From Calditrichota bacterium (GTDB taxonomy: Bacteria; Zhuqueibacterota; Zhuqueibacteria; Thermofontimicrobiales; Thermofontimicrobiaceae): a stretch of DNA of 55,292 nucleotides. A program made the translations under genes and the position numbers. The notes below the pieces were generated by a model. It was not told the DNA's origin and searched no databases. It worked only from the letters and a program-made list of their open reading frames with translations. Shown here piece by piece: positions 27,044 through 34,900 of this stretch. Each line of letters starts with the position of its first letter. Position 1 is the stretch's first letter. Location: the NCBI GenBank assembly GCA_013152715.1, contig JAADFU010000121.1, forward strand, positions 1 to 55,292, read 5' to 3'.

Positions 27044-27106
27044 GCCACCGAGTCACGGAACGCGCAGACAGAAAAAACTCATTGTTGTTTGTGTTCTCTG
27101 CTGGTG
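27044..27106. repeat. Degenerate dispersed hairpin repeat
   Basis: The segment reads CCACCGAGTCACGG ... GTTCTCTGCTGGTG with an AT-rich middle. It resembles the purine-rich 'cacagag/ctctgtg' inverted repeats at 43517-43662, though the arms are worn and pairing is partial. Confidence 0.4.
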
Positions 27107-27224
27107 CTTATTAAAATGTTAGCAAATTCAAAATTGATTTTTCGCTAAAACAATATCGGTTCACTGCACCACTGTTGTAATTTATTTTGACTGAACAATT
27201 CTGATTAGTCAGATTTGGTTCAAG

Positions 27225-27281
27225 CATCCCCCTTGGGGAATTCCAAGAAGTCCCCCTTATGAAGGGGGATTTAGGGGGATG
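27225..27281. repeat. CATCCCCC/GGGGGATG inverted repeat
   Basis: CATCCCCC (27225-27232) and GGGGGATG (27274-27281) flank a second pair, TCCCCC and GGGGGA around TTATGAA. An outer pair GTCAGATT (27208-27215) and AATCTGAC (27320-27327) brackets it. The layout is that of a dispersed palindromic repeat inserted in an intergenic region. Confidence 0.65.
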
Positions 27282-27453
27282 TCAAGCAGTTTGAAAAACA
27301 AAATATTGTTAAAAAAACTAATCTGACCAAGTAGTGATAATTGCCTATTTTCTAATGTAAGCCCAATTAATTGAAAAAACAACAACTTTTTGCAAATTCT
27401 ATTTTTGAGTCATTGTTTCATGGACATTAGAAAATTCTGATTTACCAATCAAT

Positions 27454-27505
27454 AAAAAGAGGCCTTACTGATATTGGTAATTATTTTGTAATCAAGTAAG
27501 ACCTC
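27454..27505 (-). terminator. Terminator after the 27521 gene
   Basis: Read on the minus strand, GAGGTCTTACT pairs with AGTAAGGCCTC, with one U-G wobble, followed by TTTTTATT. It lies 16 bases past the stop codon. Confidence 0.75.
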
Positions 27506-27520
27506 AACTAACGCTATCAA

Positions 27521-30500
27521 TTATTTAACAAGAATTAATTTGTTCATCGCTGAAAACCTGGGAGTTTTCAGTCGGTAAAGATAAACGCCCGAGCTCACTA
27601 CATTGCCGGCTTCGTCTTTTCCATCCCACTGCACAGAAAATCGTCCCGCCGGATGTCGCTGTGAAATAAGAGTACGAATTTTTTGTCCGGTAGTATTGAA
27701 CAACTCGAGAGTAACCTGCGTCGGTTCCGGCAATTCGTAAACAATTTCCGTGTTAAGATTGAACGGATTGGGATAATTTTGATGCAACTGGTATTCATCG
27801 GGAATCTCGCCGTTGGCGATCACCTTAATTCCGGAGTGCAGCGTGGCAAAGTTAAATTTTTCCGCTTCTGCATTAACTAAATCGTCGGACAGATTGTAAA
27901 TCCACAATTCGCCGCTGCCTTCCGCTCCGGGGCGCGCTTTAAATTTTAGATAAGCAATTGCGTTCTTCCCTTCGATACTTTGCGCCTGGTCCTGAAATCC
28001 CCCAAGGTAAATCACGCCGGCAACGCTTTCTTTCCCTTCAATTGCTTGCCAGGCTTCAGTGACGGGACCCGGTGTCGCTTCACGAAATTGCAATAAATTA
28101 TCCGGGTAACCAATCGCCATGCCGAACGCCTGAATTTTGTCGCAATTCTCCAGATGCAAAGCAAAAGTTATTTCACCATTTTCGTTTCCCTCAATGCGCT
28201 CAAATCTCAGCCGCGCACGGTCAGTCGCCTGATTGGAAGCGACCTGAAAATTGGGATCGCACGGCAGCGGCAACTCTGCTCCGTTCAAGTAGCCGAGAAA
28301 AATGTAAAGGGCGTCTCCGGGCGTCACGCCGTTGGGAGAACAATTCGTGTCGGCCGCCTTGAGCGCGCACGGGTTGTCGCATTCGCTGGGCGGAACGCCG
28401 TCGCTGAGAAAAATATTAAAAGCGCACAGCGCGTCTCCCGGCGTGAGGTCTCCGTCCCAGTTCACGTCGCCTAACTGGCAATTCGGCTCACATTTAAAAA
28501 TACCGTTACAGATATTCAATCCGACAAAATCATCGACGAGATCGCTCAGTTGCAGCACGCTTCGCTCGCCTTCGTTGCAAGGCGAAGGATTGACATCGAG
28601 GACAATTTTTGCCACAGAACCAGAGCTATTCGCCGGAATCGCCACATTATCAAATCCGCCCACTGTAATTAATCCGCCGGAATTTTCGTAGGACTGAAAA
28701 TAGGAAAAATTTTGCGTGAGCGATCCCTTTTCCAAACGATTGAAGGATAATTTTGTTGAATCAAAAGAAAATTGGAAACCGAACGCATCCACCGGCTGAG
28801 GATTTTGTTCAAGATAAATCGCCACAGAAATTTCTCCCTCAAGAGCAGAAACGTCCGCTGCTTTCAAATACGGCGGCTGACATTGGCCGCGAACCTCGAG
28901 AGAAACGGGAATTTGGACGAGAGGTTCATCAGGGTCATTGCTGGAAATAACAAGTCGGGCCTGATAATTTCCCGCGTTCAAATCGGCGGCATTCACTTTA
29001 ACGCGAACGTCTTCGCTTTGTTGCGCGGGCACAGATCCTGATAATGGCGAAATATCCAGCCATTGAACACCTTTGCTAATTTTCACTGCTAATAAATCGT
29101 GGACATAACTCGCATTAAAAACTACTTCCAAACCGTCGCTGCCATTGCTATTCTCAATGCCAATTGTAGCACTTGTTACATTTCCTGTCAAATGCAAATA
29201 CTGAAACTTAATGTCTCCTGATTGAAATAAAATAATCTGAAAAGTATAGCTTCCTGATCCACTGAATTTTTGAACATTCGAGTACTGGACAATGAAGCGC
29301 TCTGCGTCCGATTGATAATAAATGGCCCCATTCCCATGATTTGGATAGAGATCATCCCAAAAAGGGCAAATGATATCATTCGGCTCAAAACTATCTGGTA
29401 TGGGGTCATTGCTAAAATCTGTGCCGTCTGAGCCAAAAGTAAGGTAGCCGTTGGAAGAGATTTTCAGGCTTGTCTTATTTTCGCCGTAAAATGAAAATGT
29501 GAAGGGCAAAGTCACTGAGTAGAAATCATCATCGGATAAATATATCTCTGTGCCTGTACCAGAAATGTCAATCCAATTAAATGTCGGGCCTCCCGGTTCA
29601 TCGCTGTCAATCCAGGTGTAACCGAAATTATCCGGGCCGCCTTTGCTTTCGACAATCGGTTCTCCGTTTCGGGGATCCGGGTCTCCTTTCCCCAGTTCCA
29701 AATGCGGCAAATTTCTTTTGTGTGAAATCCCCGCGCCCTTTAATTTATTGTTTTTGGATTTATCAGTTTGATTTTTTGCCCTGCCTATTTGGGGAGTGAT
29801 TGTGGAAATTGACCAATTCAGATTTGCATTATTGGCAGGCGCGACATTGGCAATAGTCAAAATCGAGCTGTCGGATTCTCCGACATCAAGCAGAAATGAA
29901 AATGAAGATGGATTTACGTCGATATCAGGGGGACTCTGCGGGGGGGCGAGAAACCAATCTAGGGCGGCATCGGCAATGCTGTGAACATTGGCTTCTGTCC
30001 AGTGATAGCCATCGGTCACCGTATAGGTCGGAAGCGCGCCTGTATCGAGACAGAGCTGATCGAAACCGAGAAAGACTGTTTTGCTTCCGCTATTCTCAGT
30101 GTGAATTCCCATAGCTCTGCTCTGAGCCGAATCGGTGAAGCAAACAACCGCATTGTTGTTCGGCGTAATAGCATCAGACCAGTTGGTCCAGCCCAATTCA
30201 AAACTTGTGTTGATGTACAGAGCCAAACTGTCGCCAAGAAAAGTATGCAACGGCCCGGAAATAAGGTCATTCTGAACCGGGTTAATTCTGAATGGATCAG
30301 TTGCAATGTCATGGCCAGTCCCGCCGGCATATTGAATACCTAAAAATTGGTTGTGCCAATCATCGTCGGCAAAAGTTGTATCATCGAAGGCGCCCCAGCC
30401 ACCGATCAATAGTCCTGCCCATTCCTGCGATGACCAAAAAAGATTTTTGGCTCCGCTGGCCATCCAATTCCCGACGACATCGTCGTTCATCGTCGCCGGC

Positions 30501-31804
30501 GAATAGGCATCAATTTGTACTATAGTTTGATACTGATCTATTAATTCATGGGATAGAGGGCCATCTGTTAGCCCTACCCAAACATCATATTGGTAAGGAT
30601 CTCCTTGGCCATCCCGCCAGAGATTATCATAATAGGGAGACAAAATCCATGAAGGATACGATGTTCCGTCATCATTATAAAAAGCCAAAATATCATTGTA
30701 TTTTTGAAAATAACCGAATGAATTTTCATGAGAAACACTGGTAGCGCCGGCAAAATCCACGGCGCGAAAATAATAGGTCAGTAGATCTCCCGGGTTCATG
30801 TAGCCGGACGGCAAAGTCGCTTGCCAGGTACCATCGGTGTTTGTCCCATTCACCAGGCTACAGGGCGTCGTATGCCAGACGCCATCATTGACTCGGTAGT
30901 ACAAAGTGACGGTCTGGGCGCCGGCTTTTGAGGCATCGTGCGCATCCACATCGGTGACATGACAGCGCAAATCTTTGGCATTCGCGTTCAAAACAGTTGA
31001 GTAAGTCTCGGGTTCCAAAGAAGGCGGTGTATTTTCATAATATTCGACAACAACCAACCACGTCAGGGAATAGTGCCTGACAGTAAACTGCGGATCGTGC
31101 CCGCTTCGTCCCGCTTGATAAAATTTTGCCAAACGATAAATATCGCTTGTGTCAGCAGGATTATCATTGGCGCAAGTTGTGCCCATATATGAATCCGGAC
31201 TGCCATAAGGAACTATGCTGACAACAAATCCATCACCGTGGGTATCGGGCTCTGGTCCCAGCCAGATCATTTCAGTCCATACGCGTTGGCCATCGACAAT
31301 TGGAGCCGGGTACTCTCCCCACAAATGTTCGCCTAACAATGTAGGCAGGCCGTGATCTTTTGTGTAAATCGCGTCTCCATTCCACCAATCATCGGGAAAA
31401 TTCCAGCCATAAGCGGCTTTGTTAATCTGTAAAAGAAAACCATCTGCGAGTTCGTTTGTGCTCCAACTCTGTCCGATAATGCCGATAGCTCTAATCACGC
31501 AAGCCGCTAATGGTTCGTAATAGGAAGATTGTGTATCTCCGGAGGCAATGCCCCAATTCACAGTTGTCGGAAAAGGATGTAGAAGCGTATCCAGTATGCC
31601 GGCATGAGTCGCCTTCAGACTTAGCCCGGGCAATTTCGAAGGAGTCTGTCGCACTAATTTTCTGTACTGTTTTTTAGTAATGGGTATTGCTTCGCTCTTT
31701 TGGCCTTTTTTAGCAGGTTTTAAAATTACCAATTGTTGCGAAAAGGAAGAAATCGCCTGCGTCAAGACCATAACCAAAATCAGTGAAAAAATTTTCCTTT
31801 TCAT
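27521..31804 (-). CDS. Large T9SS-sorted cohesin-dockerin-cohesin protein with N-terminal domain of unknown function
   Basis: The 1427-residue secreted product has a signal peptide (to about residue 22). The next 600 residues match no family I recognise; they contain an Ig-like stretch (TVTLYYRVNDGVWH) and an alpha/beta-looking segment starting NDILAFYNDDG, without an obvious catalytic motif. Then comes a BACON/ASH-type Ig domain split by a nidogen-like sandwich (GGPDNFGYTWIDSDEPGG ... IENSNGSDG). The shared tail follows: cohesin-like, Cys-containing dockerin (GDVNWDGDLTPGDALCAF and AADTNCSPNGVTPGDAL), cohesin-like, and T9SS domain ending KLILVK. The ATG at 31804 follows GGGGTGGAG and is preferred to the GTG three codons upstream. 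It lies between peptidase genes, so it may bind or present protein substrates, but this is a guess. Confidence 0.8.
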   Translation of the reverse strand: MKRKIFSLILVMVLTQAISSFSQQLVILKPAKKGQKSEAIPITKKQYRKLVRQTPSKLPGLSLKATHAGILDTLLHPFPTTVNWGIASGDTQSSYYEPLAACVIRAIGIIGQSWSTNELADGFLLQINKAAYGWNFPDDWWNGDAIYTKDHGLPTLLGEHLWGEYPAPIVDGQRVWTEMIWLGPEPDTHGDGFVVSIVPYGSPDSYMGTTCANDNPADTSDIYRLAKFYQAGRSGHDPQFTVRHYSLTWLVVVEYYENTPPSLEPETYSTVLNANAKDLRCHVTDVDAHDASKAGAQTVTLYYRVNDGVWHTTPCSLVNGTNTDGTWQATLPSGYMNPGDLLTYYFRAVDFAGATSVSHENSFGYFQKYNDILAFYNDDGTSYPSWILSPYYDNLWRDGQGDPYQYDVWVGLTDGPLSHELIDQYQTIVQIDAYSPATMNDDVVGNWMASGAKNLFWSSQEWAGLLIGGWGAFDDTTFADDDWHNQFLGIQYAGGTGHDIATDPFRINPVQNDLISGPLHTFLGDSLALYINTSFELGWTNWSDAITPNNNAVVCFTDSAQSRAMGIHTENSGSKTVFLGFDQLCLDTGALPTYTVTDGYHWTEANVHSIADAALDWFLAPPQSPPDIDVNPSSFSFLLDVGESDSSILTIANVAPANNANLNWSISTITPQIGRAKNQTDKSKNNKLKGAGISHKRNLPHLELGKGDPDPRNGEPIVESKGGPDNFGYTWIDSDEPGGPTFNWIDISGTGTEIYLSDDDFYSVTLPFTFSFYGENKTSLKISSNGYLTFGSDGTDFSNDPIPDSFEPNDIICPFWDDLYPNHGNGAIYYQSDAERFIVQYSNVQKFSGSGSYTFQIILFQSGDIKFQYLHLTGNVTSATIGIENSNGSDGLEVVFNASYVHDLLAVKISKGVQWLDISPLSGSVPAQQSEDVRVKVNAADLNAGNYQARLVISSNDPDEPLVQIPVSLEVRGQCQPPYLKAADVSALEGEISVAIYLEQNPQPVDAFGFQFSFDSTKLSFNRLEKGSLTQNFSYFQSYENSGGLITVGGFDNVAIPANSSGSVAKIVLDVNPSPCNEGERSVLQLSDLVDDFVGLNICNGIFKCEPNCQLGDVNWDGDLTPGDALCAFNIFLSDGVPPSECDNPCALKAADTNCSPNGVTPGDALYIFLGYLNGAELPLPCDPNFQVASNQATDRARLRFERIEGNENGEITFALHLENCDKIQAFGMAIGYPDNLLQFREATPGPVTEAWQAIEGKESVAGVIYLGGFQDQAQSIEGKNAIAYLKFKARPGAEGSGELWIYNLSDDLVNAEAEKFNFATLHSGIKVIANGEIPDEYQLHQNYPNPFNLNTEIVYELPEPTQVTLELFNTTGQKIRTLISQRHPAGRFSVQWDGKDEAGNVVSSGVYLYRLKTPRFSAMNKLILVK

Positions 31805-31911
31805 AAGCTCCACCCCTTAATTTTGCCCATGAGAATTTTTGGTCTCTTTGATTGCAAGCCGATTACTGATGTCAACACTGAAAACAAGTCATGCGTCAAG
31901 CTTTTAAATAA

Positions 31912-31945
31912 AGGACAGCCCCCTATTTTCAAAGGAGGCTATCCT
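31912..31945 (-). terminator. Terminator after the C1 protease gene
   Basis: On the minus strand AGGATAGCCTCC pairs with GGGGGCTGTCCT through 12 positions, two of them U-G wobbles, followed by TTTATTT. It lies 8 bases past the stop codon. Confidence 0.75.
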
Positions 31946-31952
31946 ATTCAAA

Positions 31953-34900
31953 TTACTTGACGAGTATCAGCTTTTTGGCATCAAAAAATTTCGCCGTCTG
32001 AAGTTTGTAAACGTAAATCCCTGAAGGCAAATCGTTGCCTACGGCGTCTTTTCCGTCCCAATGCGCCACATAACGGCCAGCGTCTTGCTTTTGTGATACA
32101 AGAGTTCTCACTTTCTGACCCATGGCGTTATAAACTGTCAGCGTCGCCTGAATTGCCTCAGGCAACTCGTACTCGATATCAGTTTCCATGTTGAACGGAT
32201 TGGGATAATTTTGGCTGAGTGAGAATTTCTGCGGGACGCCATTTGCGTCAACTCGGTGCACGTCCGTTGTCGTCAATGGCACATGAATTGTTTCCGCAGC
32301 CAAACTCGCATCTTTCAAATCATCCGTCAGATCATAAAGCCACAATTCGGCAGCGTCCGCTTCTTTCAGCACGCGGAAAGTTAATTCTGCTAACACAGCG
32401 GGATTTTTTCGCTGAACCGCTTCACTGTGGAAACCGCCAACCGTGACAACGCCGGAAATGCTCTCTTTCCCGCCAAAAGACTCCCACAACTGCGTCAATG
32501 GGGAACTGTTAACTGCGACCAGTTGCAAAATATCATCCGAGAATCCGACATTGAGACCAAACGCCTGTAATCCCTGCACTTGACTAAGTCTCACCGCCAG
32601 TTTGATCTCGCCCGGTTGATCCGCAGAAAGCTGAATCAGGCTGATTTCTCTGGGCTGCGAAGTCTCTTTTTGCAAGGCAAAAGAAGGATCACAATCGAGA
32701 GGCGCGCTATCACCGTTCAAATAGCCCTGGAAAATATACAGCGCGTCGCCTGGCGTGATTCCGTTTGGCGTACAATTGATGTCGGCGGCATAAAGCGCAC
32801 ACTCATTATTGCAATCGCCTGACGGCAAATTTCCGCCATTCAAATAAATCTGAAATGCGCACAAGGCATCTCCCGGGCTGATTGTGCCGTCGTTATTCAC
32901 ATCGCCCAGCAAACAGGACTGACAGGTAAACGTGCCGTCGCAAGGATTCATCCCGGACAAATCATCAGTCAAATTCTGAATACCGAGAGTGACGGACTCG
33001 CCCTCTGAACACTGATTCACATGTAGCGTGACTCGGGCAATGGTTCCGGAACTGTTTGCAGGAATGGGGGTCGTGTCGAATCCGCCGATCGTTACCGTGC
33101 CCGTCGGACTTTCCTGCCCGTTAAAGAAATCGAATCCGCTGGTCAAATTGCCTTTCTCCACAGATACAAAAGAAAGCTTACTGGCATTAAATGTAAATTT
33201 AAAACCGAAAGCATCGATTGCGCTGGGATTTTGTGCAATTGTCACATCAACCACCACATTGCTGCCCTGCGCGCCGCTGGCATCTTCCGCCTTAACGTAC
33301 GGTGGATTACAAGGCCCGCCGCCGCCGTAATTAAAGGTGACGTTCACCGTTTTCGGGCTGCCTCCGGCGCCGGATGCAGTGACGGTTATGGCGCCGGTGT
33401 AAGTCTGACCTGGGGTCAAACCAGAGGAATTTACGGAAACGGTAACATTATCCGTCTCCGACGTCGTGCTTCCGCTGGTCGGATTGCAACTCATCCAACT
33501 CTTATTGTCCGAGACCGTCCAGCTAAATGATCCGCCGCCGCCATTGCTAATAGCAAAAGTCTGCGAAGGTGGGTTGGATCCTTGATTCGAGCTGAAAGTC
33601 ATACTTGTCGGGTTGACAACCAGAATCGGATTATTATTACATTGCGGATGCGCAGTCACTGCTACCTGTACAGTTGCATGTTGCGGATCATTGGAATGAA
33701 TGGAGATTGTCCCGGTTTCGGTCGGACAATTTACCGCGCTCCAGTTTGTAATTGTCACGGTCACTGTCTGGCTCGCGCCAGGGCTGAGTGTAGGAATTGT
33801 TGTCGGCGAAAAGGTCAGCCATGATTTGTTGTCCGTAATCGAGCTGACAATCAAATTGGCGGTTCCTGTATTCTGAATGACAAAAGTATTCCCGCTATTT
33901 CCGCCTTCCTGATAGACGCCAGACGCTGTGCAGGCGTACATGCCAAAATGGACGTCGTCTGTCACATCATCATAGGCGATGCGGAAATATCCGTTTTCAC
34001 CCCAGCTTGGGCCCCAACTATTTTTCGCCTTAAAATATTGTCCGTTGTCATTATATCCGACTATTAGCACCGCATGCCCATTGTCCCATGACAAAGATCC
34101 GCCATTGTAATTGTAAACTCCCCCGCTGTAACTATCAAATGTGCCATCGTCAGGAACGAGCATGGCGACTGCTAATGGTCCGTTTTGTAGTTGCGCCTTG
34201 ATATCGCTCACATTTGCCGGTTCGCCCCAGAGACCTTGCGCTGGCGTATAATTAGTAACCTTAACGAGGTAATCGGGACTATTGCACTTGTCGTTACAAT
34301 TACCGTTAGTGCCGCCGTATGGATGACAAGGTTCCGGTGAAACACCCTGATTGTGAATGTATTCCAGAGCATCCCAATACCAGCCTCCATTACAATCACC
34401 TGGCGCACAGGAGACAAGTTCTTGTTCGGACAAATCGTCCCAGATGCCCAAATTTTCGACCAGAGCAATCGCTGCGAACGCCCAGCACGAGCCGCATTGA
34501 AGCTGATTTTTTATCGGGCTATCATTTGCGCTCCAATCCACGGAAGAAAGTAATTGGTTGGGGTCATAATCAAAATTTGGACTGTGACTTTTCCAATAAT
34601 TCTTTACCGGATCCGGAATTTTCAATCCGCGCGGATATCTTCCGTCCGGCGGAATATAATCATCTGGGGGAGCGTTCTCATTATCAGGAGCACGACGGAG
34701 AGTTTGGTAGATGTCCAGCGATGTGGGAACCACGCTGATAGTGGGCTCCTGTTGCTGCTGTTGGATGATCATAAAATCATCTCTGCTCTTCCAGGTACCT
34801 TCGAGATGTACTCTTGCAATCCACTGGCCTGGATCATTCGCGGGATCATGGCCGGCAATATAGATACCAACCCAGTGAGAATAATTTGAATTACCTTGTG

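Larger units (their letters stand above)
26957..27520. other. 564-bp repeat-containing intergenic region
   Basis: No gene was found. The region holds a degenerate dispersed-repeat copy (27044-27106), a C-run/G-run inverted repeat (27225-27281) nested in short inverted termini, and the terminator of the 27521 gene (27454-27505). The promoter of the carboxypeptidase gene should lie near 26960-27030. Confidence 0.6.
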
